Origin: a bacterium
GTDB taxonomy: Bacteria > Actinomycetota > Thermoleophilia > Miltoncostaeales > Miltoncostaeaceae
DNA: 48,684 bases
Direction of reading: 5' to 3'
Assembly (NCBI GenBank): GCA_029977205.1
Contig: JAPOLI010000010.1
Coordinates: 1-48,684, forward strand
Below, piece after piece: positions 41,418 through 48,684 of the stretch (positions are counted from its first letter, which is position 1; every line of letters starts with the position of its first letter). The translations under genes were made by a program, and so were the position numbers. The notes below the pieces were generated by a model. The model ran no database searches. It worked only from the letters and a program-made list of their open reading frames with translations, and was not told where the DNA came from.

Positions 41418-41423
41418 TATGCT
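41418..41423 (+). promoter_or_regulatory. -10 box (TATGCT), leaderless, small charged protein
   Basis: Eight bases before the GTG at 41432. Confidence 0.5.
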
Positions 41424-41431
41424 GCCGGATC

Positions 41432-41638
41432 GTGTTCGGAGCGCACCACGACAGCACCCTCGCCAAGGCCAAGCGCAAGGCCGCGCAGGAGGCCAAGGAG
41501 AAGGAGCAGCGTCGCCACGAGATGATCGAGGCGCTGCGCAGGGCGAAGGAGTCCGCCGATGACCCCGCCGAGCAGGCACGCCGCGAGCGCGCCCAGCGGC
41601 ACACCGAGGTGCTCGAGCGCTGGCCTGCAAACTGGTAG
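41432..41638 (+). CDS. Small charged, probably coiled-coil protein
   Basis: 68 residues, about half Lys, Arg, Glu and Ala: AKAKRKAAQEAKEKEQRRHE, EALRRAKESADDPAEQARRE. Predicted as one long helix ending in the aromatic RWPANW. No family recognised. The GTG start is supported by the TATGCT box. It lies between uppP and carD on the same strand. Confidence 0.72.
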   Translation: MFGAHHDSTLAKAKRKAAQEAKEKEQRRHEMIEALRRAKESADDPAEQARRERAQRHTEVLERWPANW

Positions 41639-41671
41639 GACGCCCGTACGCAGGGCCGCGCACCGACGCGG

Positions 41672-41677
41672 TACCAT
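41672..41677 (+). promoter_or_regulatory. Candidate -10 box (TACCAT) of carD
   Basis: Gives a leader of about 100 bases containing two hairpins. Confidence 0.4.
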
Positions 41678-41707
41678 GTAACGCGAAACACGTCGCATCC
41701 GGATCCC

Positions 41708-41743
41708 GCCGGGGACCGGCCTGGGCGCCGAATCCAGGCGCCC
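41708..41743 (+). promoter_or_regulatory. Tandem hairpins in the carD leader
   Basis: GCCGG-GGA-CCGGC (41708-41720) and GGGCGCC-GAATCCA-GGCGCCC (41723-41743). CCTGG (41720-41724) can instead pair with CCAGG (41734-41738), excluding the second. The Shine-Dalgarno lies about 30 bases downstream. Confidence 0.45.
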
Positions 41744-41782
41744 GCCGCCCGGTGGCGTGATCAGATGGCACGAGGAGAGTGA

Positions 41783-42739
41783 ATGTTCGAGGTTGGGGAC
41801 AAGGTCGTCTACCCGCACCATGGCGCGGGCACAGTGCTCGCCCGGGAATTCCATGAGATCCGCGGGGAGCGCCGCGAGTACCTGACGATCGAGATCCTGC
41901 AGCCGCAGATGACCGTCATGGTGCCCTGCGAGAACGCCGAGACCGCGGGGCTGCGTCCCGTCATCAATGAGCGCGCGGTCAACGAGGTGCTGGCGGTACT
42001 CGCCGCCGATGGCAGCGAGATGCCCGCCCAGTGGAACCAGCGCTTCAAGCGCAACCAGGAGAAACTGCGCAGCGGCGACATCCTCGAGCTCGCAGAGGTG
42101 GTCCGCAACTTGGAGCGCCGGCAGCAGGACGCCCGGCTGTCCCCCGGCGAGATGCAGATGCTCGAGCGCGCGCGACGCGTGCTCGTGAGCGAGCTGATGT
42201 ACGCGCGGAACATCGACGAGGAGACCGCGAACAAGCTGATCGACGACGTCCTCACCGGCGAGCAGGTGGTGAAGCACAAGCCCACCGGCAAGCGCATTGC
42301 GCCGAAGCCGCCGCCCAAGGCCGACCCGAAGGCCGCCGCAGCAGCACGCGCTGCCGCGGCCCAGCAGTCACGTTCCTCCATGCGCGCCACGGTGCGGCCG
42401 CCCCTGTCGTCCACCCCGCCATCGGTGCAGGCAATGGCGCGGGCCGCGATGGAAAAGGTGGCCGAATCGCCCGCGGCGAGCGCGGAGGCTCCGGCGAAGA
42501 AGGCCGCATCCGCATCGACGAAGAAGGCCGCCGCGAAGAAGGCTCCGGCGAAGGCTGCGTCCAGCGCGGCGAAGAAGCCCGCGGCCAAGGCGCCCGCCAA
42601 GAAGGCTCCGGCGAGTGCGGCGAAGAAGCCCGCGGCCAAGGCACCCGCCAAGAAGGCTCCGGCGAAGGCTGCGTCGAGTGCGGCGAAGAAGCCCGCGGCC
42701 AAGGCACCCGCCAAGAAGGCTCCGGCAAAGAAGAAGTAG
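41783..42739 (+). CDS. carD: CarD-family RNA polymerase-binding regulator with histone-H1-like tail
   Basis: 318 residues. The first 160 are a full CarD/CdnL: the RNA-polymerase-interacting Tudor-like domain (FEVGDKVVYPHHGAGTVL, ILQPQMTVMVPCENA), then the helical DNA-binding domain (WNQRFKRNQEKLRSGDILEL, LERARRVLVSELMYARN). CarD stabilises open complexes at promoters, notably rRNA. The remaining 150 residues are Ala/Lys/Pro-rich, like histone H1 or the tails of actinobacterial HU, with near-perfect repeats at 252-315. CarD is normally about 160 residues. Shine-Dalgarno GAGGAGA precedes ATG. Confidence 0.95.
   Translation: MFEVGDKVVYPHHGAGTVLAREFHEIRGERREYLTIEILQPQMTVMVPCENAETAGLRPVINERAVNEVLAVLAADGSEMPAQWNQRFKRNQEKLRSGDILELAEVVRNLERRQQDARLSPGEMQMLERARRVLVSELMYARNIDEETANKLIDDVLTGEQVVKHKPTGKRIAPKPPPKADPKAAAAARAAAAQQSRSSMRATVRPPLSSTPPSVQAMARAAMEKVAESPAASAEAPAKKAASASTKKAAAKKAPAKAASSAAKKPAAKAPAKKAPASAAKKPAAKAPAKKAPAKAASSAAKKPAAKAPAKKAPAKKK
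42551..42727 (+). repeat. Tandem Ala/Lys/Pro-coding repeats in carD
   Basis: Units at 42551-42613 (21 codons), 42614-42664 (17 codons) and 42665-42727 (21 codons), all ending AAKKPAAKAPAKKAPA. Prone to copy-number change in frame. Confidence 0.85.
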
Positions 42740-42769
42740 CGGTCGCCGCCCGGACCCGTGGGTCGGGTC

Positions 42770-42789
42770 GCGGGTGCCGGGCTACCCGC
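42770..42789. terminator. Hairpin at the end of carD and the small membrane gene
   Basis: GCGGGT-loop-ACCCGC (6 bp, loop of eight), overlapping the stop of the convergent gene at 42782. A shorter GACCC/GGGTC dyad lies just before it. Confidence 0.45.
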
Positions 42790-42961
42790 TCAGGCCGAGG
42801 GCGATCACGTTTATCACCAGGGCGACCGCGAAGAGGGCCGCGACCCAGCCCCAGCGCGTCCAGTTGGGGTTCCCCGCACGGCGGATCGCGATGGCCCGCA
42901 GCGCGTAGATCACCGTGGCCACGGCCAGGATCGCGGTGATGAATGATTGGGCCCAGGTCAT
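42782..42961 (-). CDS. Small two-helix membrane protein
   Basis: 59 residues with two membrane helices (WAQSFITAILAVATVIYALR and WVAALFAVALVINVIALGL) and a basic loop (IRRAGNPNWTRWG). No family recognised. ATG 42961 has TACGTT six bases upstream, the leaderless spacing; the longer open frame to 43171 is rejected because it crosses that promoter and the divergent gene. Confidence 0.78.
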   Translation of the reverse strand: MTWAQSFITAILAVATVIYALRAIAIRRAGNPNWTRWGWVAALFAVALVINVIALGLSG

Positions 42962-42967
42962 ATCCGA

Positions 42968-42973
42968 AACGTA
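42968..42973 (-). promoter_or_regulatory. -10 box (TACGTT), leaderless, small membrane protein
   Basis: Six bases before the ATG at 42961. Confidence 0.5.
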
Positions 42974-43043
42974 GGGGTTCGGAAACTGTGAGAAAACCGT
43001 GAAGCACGAACCGGACCTACCCGGGTGGGTGGGTTTTGCGGCG

Positions 43044-43049
43044 TACGTT
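43044..43049 (+). promoter_or_regulatory. -10 box (TACGTT), leaderless, subtilase
   Basis: Seven bases before the ATG at 43057; same hexamer as the divergent promoter. Confidence 0.5.
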
Positions 43050-43056
43050 CCCCCAC

Positions 43057-45792
43057 ATGACCAGCCCTCGCCCCACCACACGTCGTGTCCTGTCCACCCT
43101 GATCGGCTCGGCGACTGTCGCCGGTGCCCTGGTCGTCGCCGGTTCGGCCGCGGCCGCGACGGAGACGCCACAGATCGTCATCATGAAGCCCGACGCCAAC
43201 CTCTCCGCCACGGTGCGGGGCGAGGAGCGCCGTGGCAACGACGTCGACGCCGTCATCCGAACGATCGGCAAGGGGTTCGTCGCCGACCTTGACAGCGCGG
43301 ACATCGCACGGCTGCGGAACAACCCCGACGTCGCGCACATCGAACCCGACCGGCCGGTGCGACTCGTTGCCGGCCCGACCGCGGCGGAGGCAGGCGCACT
43401 CACCAACGAGCCCACCCCGGCGTACAAGACGGCGGCCGCGACCAACGACCCCTTCTCGGGCGCACGGGAGATCACGGGCGAGAGCGGCTCGGCCATCGGG
43501 AGCACCGTCGGCGCAACGCGTGAGGACGGCGAGCCAGGTCATGGCGGCTCCGGGGCAAGCGCCTCGATCTGGTACCGCTGGACGGCGCCCAGCGACGGCA
43601 CCCTCCGCGTCACCACCCAGGGCTCCTCGTTCGACACTCTGCTCGGCGCGTACACGGGTGACTCCCTCGGCACCCTCCGCGTCCGCGCCGCCAACGACGA
43701 CGCGGGGTCCGGCGCGCGCTGGAGCAACATCGCCCTCAGCGTGGACGCGGGGACGACCTACTACATCGCGATCGACGGCTACGGCGGCTGGACCGGCGCG
43801 ACGGTCCTCAACTGGGCGCTCGACGGCCCGGTCTCCCCGCCGCCCGCGATCCCCAACGACATGTTCTCCACGCCGACTGACATCAGCGGCGCGAGCGGGC
43901 AGATCACCGGCTCAACGGTTGGCGCCAAGCGCGAGGCCGGCGAGCCCAATCACGGTTCAAGCACCGGCCAGGCATCGATCTGGTACCGCTGGACCGCCCC
44001 GAGCACGGGCAACCTGCGCCTCACCACCCGCGGCTCCTCCTTCGACACGCTGCTCGCGGCCTACTCGGGTGGAGCCATCGGCGACCTCACGCAGCTCGCC
44101 GCCAACGACGACTCGGAGGGCGGCCTCTGGAGCACCGTGACGATCCCGGTGACCGAGGGAACGACCTACCGGGTCGCGATCGACGGCTGGGGCGGCCGCA
44201 TGGGCTCCACCACGCTGGCCTGGAGCCTCACCGAGCCCGCTCCGGAGCCCACGCCCGAGCCCGCTCCGGCGCCAGGTGAGCCCGGCGGGGTCACGCGCCA
44301 GGCCGCGTCCTGGGGCCTTGACCGCGTCGACCAGTCCGCGCTTCCGCTCGACGGCACCATCACCACGGCGCAGAACGGTGCCGGAGTGACGGCCTACGTC
44401 ATCGACACCGGCGTCCGCCCCGACCACACCGACTTCGGTGGGCGCGTCACGGGTGGGTACACATCGATCACCGACGGCAACGGCAGCAACGACTGCAATG
44501 GCCACGGGACCCACGTGGCCGGCACCGTCGCCGGCTCGCGCTACGGGGTCGCACCCGCCGCCACGATCGTGCCGGTGCGGGTGCTGAGCTGCTCCGGTTC
44601 GGGGTCGACCTCCGGGGTCATCGCAGGCATCGACTACGCCGTGCGCCACCACCAGGCCGGCACGCCTGCCGTCGCCAACATGAGCCTCGGAGGCGGGTAC
44701 TCGCCCGCGCTGAACGCCGCGGTCGCCGCCGGTGTCGCCGACGGCATCACCTTCGTGGTCGCCGCCGGCAACTCGAACGCCGACGCCTGCAACGCCTCCC
44801 CGGCCTCGGAGCCGACCGCCGTCACCGTCGGCTCGACGACGAACTCGGATGCGCGCTCGTACTTCTCGAACTGGGGCTCCTGCCTCGACATCTTCGCGCC
44901 GGGTTCGGGGATCACCTCGGCCTGGTACACCTCGCCCACTGCGACCAACACCATCAGCGGCACCTCGATGGCCTCGCCGCATGTCGCCGGTGGCGCCGCG
45001 CTGATGCTCTCAGCGACGCCGTCGGCCTCGCCCGCCGGAGTCGTGAGCGCCCTGCAGCAGGCCGCGACGCGCGGCGTCATCTCCGACACCGTCGGATCGC
45101 CCAACCTGCTCCTCAACGTCGGCACGGGCGTCGCGCCGGCCCCCAGCGGGAGCCCGACCTCTGACGTCACGCCGATCACCGCGCCGCCCGTGGTGACGAC
45201 TCCGCCCGCATCCCGCACGCGGCAGCCGCGCGCGCGCGCACCTCGCGCACGGACCGTTGCCGCACCGCGGCTGCTGAGCGCCACGCGCTCCCGCACGGGT
45301 CTCACGCTCCGCATTCGCGACACCGAAAACGCGGCTGCCGTCGCTGCGGCGAGCGGCCAGTCGCAGACTGCGGTCACGGGCACGACGAAGAAGGCAACCG
45401 CCCGCGTCAGCCGGCTGAACGTGACGTCCCAGCGCACGAAGGTGGCCCGGGCGATCACGACGGCCCGCACGGCCGGACGGACCGCCACGGTCCGCCTTGG
45501 CGGCGCGGTGTACCGCATCACGAAGCGTGGTACCGCCACCGCGACCATCGACGGCGTTACCTACGCGGTGGCCCGCAACGGCAGGGTCGCGACCAAGTCG
45601 GTCCTGTCGATCTCGGGGGTCACCTACCAGGTGCTCGTCAACGGAAAGTCCGTGGCCCGCACACGCACGCTCACGACGACCCTGACGTCGTCCGCCGTGC
45701 GCCGGGCAGCCACTCGCGGGGCAAAGGTCACGGTGCGCGCCATCTCCAGCGGCGCCACCTCGACCACGTCGAACACGATCCGCCTGCGGTAG
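43057..45792 (+). CDS. Secreted subtilisin-like serine protease (S8) with PPC-like repeats before the catalytic domain
   Basis: 911 residues. Signal peptide (RRVLSTLIGSATVAGALVVA), an I9-type propeptide (QIVIMKPDAN ... VAHIEPDRPVRL), two tandem beta-rich modules (about 128-255 and 268-390) each with SIWYRWTAPS and SSFDTLL, typical of PPC-like domains, then the S8 domain: D450 (YVIDTGVRPDH), H483 (NGHGTHVAG), S637 (SGTSMASPHVAGG). The C-terminal 200 residues are a Thr/Arg/Ala-rich low-complexity beta region. PPC domains usually follow the protease, so this order is unusual. ATG 43057 is chosen over an upstream TTG because of the -10 box and signal peptide. Confidence 0.93.
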   Translation: MTSPRPTTRRVLSTLIGSATVAGALVVAGSAAAATETPQIVIMKPDANLSATVRGEERRGNDVDAVIRTIGKGFVADLDSADIARLRNNPDVAHIEPDRPVRLVAGPTAAEAGALTNEPTPAYKTAAATNDPFSGAREITGESGSAIGSTVGATREDGEPGHGGSGASASIWYRWTAPSDGTLRVTTQGSSFDTLLGAYTGDSLGTLRVRAANDDAGSGARWSNIALSVDAGTTYYIAIDGYGGWTGATVLNWALDGPVSPPPAIPNDMFSTPTDISGASGQITGSTVGAKREAGEPNHGSSTGQASIWYRWTAPSTGNLRLTTRGSSFDTLLAAYSGGAIGDLTQLAANDDSEGGLWSTVTIPVTEGTTYRVAIDGWGGRMGSTTLAWSLTEPAPEPTPEPAPAPGEPGGVTRQAASWGLDRVDQSALPLDGTITTAQNGAGVTAYVIDTGVRPDHTDFGGRVTGGYTSITDGNGSNDCNGHGTHVAGTVAGSRYGVAPAATIVPVRVLSCSGSGSTSGVIAGIDYAVRHHQAGTPAVANMSLGGGYSPALNAAVAAGVADGITFVVAAGNSNADACNASPASEPTAVTVGSTTNSDARSYFSNWGSCLDIFAPGSGITSAWYTSPTATNTISGTSMASPHVAGGAALMLSATPSASPAGVVSALQQAATRGVISDTVGSPNLLLNVGTGVAPAPSGSPTSDVTPITAPPVVTTPPASRTRQPRARAPRARTVAAPRLLSATRSRTGLTLRIRDTENAAAVAAASGQSQTAVTGTTKKATARVSRLNVTSQRTKVARAITTARTAGRTATVRLGGAVYRITKRGTATATIDGVTYAVARNGRVATKSVLSISGVTYQVLVNGKSVARTRTLTTTLTSSAVRRAATRGAKVTVRAISSGATSTTSNTIRLR

Positions 45793-45794
45793 TA

Positions 45795-45827
45795 CCCCGC
45801 GGCGCGGGCGGCGCCCGCACCGCGGGG
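45795..45827 (+). terminator. Terminator of the subtilase
   Basis: Stem of 8 + 6 bp (CCCCGCGG / CCGCGGGG and GCGGGC / GCCCGC) with one mismatch, loop GGC, right after the stop. Confidence 0.7.
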
Positions 45828-45890
45828 GTGGGCGCCGCCCCTGACGACCCGACGACGGGACGCGGGCAGACGTGCCCGTGAGGCGATCCC

Positions 45891-45896
45891 TAGCCT
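45891..45896 (+). promoter_or_regulatory. -10 box (TAGCCT), leaderless, second MFS gene
   Basis: Eight bases before the ATG at 45905. Confidence 0.5.
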
Positions 45897-45904
45897 CCCG
45901 GGCA

Positions 45905-47515
45905 ATGCCCGGCACTGCACCCAGCCCGCCCGCAGAGCCGCGCCGCCAGGGCCTGGTGCTGTCAGCGCTCATCCTCGGGGCGCTTGTATGCAACATCAAC
46001 CTGGCGGTGGCCAACGTTGCCCTGCCCGACATCGGCCGGGCACTCGACTCGACGCAGACCGCACTCACGCTCATCGCCGTGGGCTGCACCCTGGGGCTTG
46101 CGATGTCGGTGCTGTACCTCGGCGCCATCGGCGACCGCTACGGCCGGAAGCTGCTGCTGCTCGCCGGCCTGGGGCTCACCGTCCCTGCGAGCGCGATCAG
46201 CGCGTGGGCCCCGACCACCGAGGTGCTCGTGGCCGGGCGCATCTTCACGGGCATCGCGGCGGGCATGGCCTACCCGACCACCCTCGCCCTCATCACCGCC
46301 TTGTGGGGCGAGGGGCCGAAGCGGGTACGGGCGATCGCCTTGTGGTCGGGCGTGAGCGCGGGGGGCGCGGTGCTGGGCCCGGTGCTGGCCGGGCTGCTGC
46401 TCGAGCGCTTCTGGTGGGGCTCGGTCTTCCTCATCGCCGTTCCCCTGGCCGTGGTGGGCTTCGTGCTGGTGGCCGCATTCGTGCCCGGCCACGTCAATGA
46501 ATCGACAGAGGCCGTCGATCACGTGGGGGGCGGGCTGTCGGTGGTGATGGTGGCGGCCCTGGTGCTCGGCATCGGAATCATCTCGGCGCCCGGCAAGCTG
46601 GAGATCGCGCTGTCCATGATCGGGATCGCCGTGGTTCTGGGCGGCGTCTTCGCGTGGCGGGAGCTCCGGGCGCCCAATCCCATCTACGACCTGCACTACG
46701 CGCGGAGGCGCCTGTTCTGGGTGCCGGCCATCGCCGGGATGATCATCTTCGGGTCGCTGGTGGGATCGATGTTCATCGGCCAGCAATTCCTGCAGAACGT
46801 CCTCGGGTACTCCACCCTCGGTGCCGGCACCGCCATCCTGCCGGCGGCAGTCGGCATGGTGGCGGCCGCACCGGTATCCGCGCGCCTCGTCGTGCGCCTC
46901 GGGTCACGCGACACCATGCTGCTGGGGTACGCGTTCATCCTGCCGGCCTTCCTCGTGATGCTCTTCGCGTGGAACGAGGGCGCGAGCTACGTCTGGGTGG
47001 GCCTCGCATACCTTCTCGTGGGCATCGGCGCGGGGCTCGCGCTCACCCCGGCAGCGCGCTCCCTCACGGGCTCGGTGCCGGTGACGCGAGTAGGGATGGC
47101 GTCGGGCACCGCCGACCTGCAGCGCGATCTCGGGGGATCGGTGATGCAGGCGCTTCTCGGGACGATCCTCACGATCGGCTACGCCTCCGCGTTCACGGCG
47201 CAGATCAATGCCTCGGCAGCCGCAGATCAAGTGTCCGAGTCCACGCAGAATGCCCTCACGCAGTCGTACTCCTCGGCTGCGGCGCTCGCCGAGCGCTACC
47301 CCGAGTACCAGGCGCAGATCATCCAGGCCGCGCAGCAGAGCTTCATCGACGGCGCGAACTGGGCGTATGCCGCCGGTGCCCTCGCCGTGGTGGCCGGTGC
47401 GATCCTCGTCGCCATCGCCTACCCACGGCTCAACGGGGAGAAGCAGCGCATCGCGGAGTACGAGGCGGCTGACGGAGGGGGCACGAGCGGCGCCCCCTCC
47501 ACCGCAGCCGCCTAG
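45905..47515 (+). CDS. MFS transporter, DHA2 (14-helix) type
   Basis: 536 residues, inner membrane. CNINLAVANVALPDIGRAL in helix 1, GAIGDRYGRKLLL (motif A), WSGVSAGGAVLGPVLAGLLL (motif C). About 14 helices and a short acidic C-terminus. An extra soluble stretch before the last helices (AADQVSESTQNALTQSYSSA, then LAERYPEYQ) faces outside in DHA2 proteins. Different enough from the exporter at 22444 to be only a distant paralogue. Substrate unknown. Its stop is three bases from the stop of the convergent propeller gene. Confidence 0.92.
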   Translation: MPGTAPSPPAEPRRQGLVLSALILGALVCNINLAVANVALPDIGRALDSTQTALTLIAVGCTLGLAMSVLYLGAIGDRYGRKLLLLAGLGLTVPASAISAWAPTTEVLVAGRIFTGIAAGMAYPTTLALITALWGEGPKRVRAIALWSGVSAGGAVLGPVLAGLLLERFWWGSVFLIAVPLAVVGFVLVAAFVPGHVNESTEAVDHVGGGLSVVMVAALVLGIGIISAPGKLEIALSMIGIAVVLGGVFAWRELRAPNPIYDLHYARRRLFWVPAIAGMIIFGSLVGSMFIGQQFLQNVLGYSTLGAGTAILPAAVGMVAAAPVSARLVVRLGSRDTMLLGYAFILPAFLVMLFAWNEGASYVWVGLAYLLVGIGAGLALTPAARSLTGSVPVTRVGMASGTADLQRDLGGSVMQALLGTILTIGYASAFTAQINASAAADQVSESTQNALTQSYSSAAALAERYPEYQAQIIQAAQQSFIDGANWAYAAGALAVVAGAILVAIAYPRLNGEKQRIAEYEAADGGGTSGAPSTAAA

Positions 47516-47518
47516 GGC

Positions 47519-48607
47519 CTAGCCATTCCAGCCGGCGCTCACCGATGGAGTGCCCGCGTTCTTCACGAGCGTCCGCTGCCCGCGACCGTTCACGCCGATG
47601 ATCCGGATACTCATCGGCCCGCCATCACTGCCAGTGGAGAAGAGGATCCTCCGACTGTCAGCGGAGAAGGCAACCGGCGTGTTGATGTACCCCTTCCGGA
47701 GGACGCGCACCGCGCCGGTGCTGGCCGAAATCGTGCTGAGATCCGACTGATCCTCGCCACCCACCACGCCGGCGAGCAGAGCGCCGGACGGCGCCCACGC
47801 CGTGGCGAACGGGCCATCGGTCAACCCCGTGGCCCGGTAGTTGGTGAGGCGCGTGGCGCCGGTGCCATCGGGCTGCACGATCCACAACTGGCCACGCACC
47901 GTGCGGGTTCCCTGCCAGCGGACCCACCGCTGCTGCTGGGCAACAATGCCCGGCGTGCCCCACACCGGGCCAACGGCACGCGCAAGCACCCGCGTGCGTG
48001 CCGCCGCATTCGCCAGGGGTGCGACGTACAGCGTCGTGAAGCCCGCGGAGTCGCTGAAGGGGCGCGTGGCAAACGCAATGCTTGCGGAGTCCGGCGAGAA
48101 AGCGACTGTGGGATCCACAGCATTACCCCGGGCCGCGATGTAGTTCGTGACCGGCAGGGTCGATACGCCCACGAGGCTCGCGGGCACCTGAACGATTCCC
48201 AGGCCATTGCCGGTGACGTAGCCCGGTGGCCGCCGGCTGGCTGACTGCGTCTGACAGGCGATCATCATCGAGTTGGGTGCCCAGGTCAGGGGCGCGTTGC
48301 ATGCGGTGCCCAACGATGTCGTTGCACCTGTGGCGAGCTCGACGATGCTGGCCGTGAATCCGCTGCCGCTCGCAGTCGACGACCAGTTGGCGAGGTACGC
48401 GACCTTCGTGCCGTCGGGCGAAATACCCGCCCAACTCCCCGGGGCCAGCGGGCGTGCGCCCGAGCCATCGTCATTCGCCACCATCACGCGCGACTGCACC
48501 CGGATGTTCGTCGGAGTGGTCACATACGCCATCGTTGCGCTGGCGGCCACGGGGACCACAAGCGCAAGGGACGTCGTCGCCAGCACTGTGAAGGTCGTAC
48601 GGTTCAT
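47519..48607 (-). CDS. Secreted TolB-like beta-propeller protein
   Basis: 362 residues. Signal peptide (TTFTVLATTSLALVVPVAAS). The mature part has repeated blades with WD40/TolB-type phrases: SRVMVANDDGSGARPL, GISPDGTKVAYLA, AFSPDSASIAFAT, QLWIVQPDGTGATRLT, AFSADSRRILFST. TolB itself works with Pal and TolA, which are absent here and in Gram-positive cells, so a general extracytoplasmic binding or scaffold role is more likely. Shine-Dalgarno AAAGGA lies before the ATG. Sequence beyond 48607 carries no other gene in this window. Confidence 0.85.
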   Translation of the reverse strand: MNRTTFTVLATTSLALVVPVAASATMAYVTTPTNIRVQSRVMVANDDGSGARPLAPGSWAGISPDGTKVAYLANWSSTASGSGFTASIVELATGATTSLGTACNAPLTWAPNSMMIACQTQSASRRPPGYVTGNGLGIVQVPASLVGVSTLPVTNYIAARGNAVDPTVAFSPDSASIAFATRPFSDSAGFTTLYVAPLANAAARTRVLARAVGPVWGTPGIVAQQQRWVRWQGTRTVRGQLWIVQPDGTGATRLTNYRATGLTDGPFATAWAPSGALLAGVVGGEDQSDLSTISASTGAVRVLRKGYINTPVAFSADSRRILFSTGSDGGPMSIRIIGVNGRGQRTLVKNAGTPSVSAGWNG

Positions 48608-48684
48608 CGAAGGTTCCTTTCCCGGGTCATGCTCGTGTCATCACAACCAACGGTACCGGCCGGATGACGGCGCTCGCCAGATGG

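Overview
High-G+C bacterial DNA with dense gene packing, strong G/C third-position bias, GTG/TTG starts and frequent 4-base stop/start overlaps. CarD, a LytR_C-type membrane protein, a three-subunit transhydrogenase and many apparent leaderless promoters point to Actinomycetota. The style of the secreted proteins suggests a deep lineage such as Thermoleophilia, but that placement is a guess from gene content. I see no rRNA, tRNA, CRISPR array, transposase, integrase or phage gene, and no gap between genes exceeds 300 bases. It looks like ordinary chromosome.

Layout. 1-5.4 kb: the 3' part of metH, a small reverse-strand protein and ATP-type pckA, ending at a very strong hairpin. 5.4-10.4 kb (reverse): aminotransferase, ddl and an epoxide-hydrolase-like enzyme in one run, then an enoyl-CoA hydratase-family gene with its own promoter and an HDAC-like amidohydrolase. 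10.5-15.6 kb (forward): GtrA, two polytopic glycosyltransferase-like proteins and a secreted polysaccharide deacetylase, probably a surface-glycan operon. 15.6-20.5 kb (reverse): a spermidine-synthase-like methyltransferase, an SDR and the pntAA-pntAB-pntB operon with a leader full of dyads. 20.7-26 kb: aldo/keto reductase, small proteins, an MFS exporter, a choloylglycine-hydrolase-family enzyme and a flippase-like membrane protein. 26.1-28.1 kb: a KtrB/KtrA potassium uptake pair. 28.1-33.1 kb (reverse): a translationally coupled set of PDZ-less HtrA-like protease, MoxR ATPase, DUF58 and two VWA membrane proteins. 33.1-35.9 kb (reverse): an SF2 helicase with arginine-rich tails and a coupled 87-residue protein. 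36.1-39.2 kb (forward): a LytR_C-type membrane protein coupled to a luciferase-like monooxygenase/acyl-CoA ligase fusion. 39.2-48.7 kb: NagD-like HAD, UspA, UppP, a small charged protein, CarD with a histone-H1-like tail, a small membrane protein, a subtilase, a second MFS exporter and a secreted beta-propeller.

The most unusual items are the monooxygenase-ligase fusion, CarD with an H1-like tail, the protease-MoxR-VWA operon, the helicase with Arg-rich tails and competing leader hairpins, and a recurrent TANNNT box placed 6-9 bases before the start codon of fifteen genes, which implies widespread leaderless mRNAs. A 30-base element occurs twice, just downstream of two reverse-strand genes 13 kb apart.
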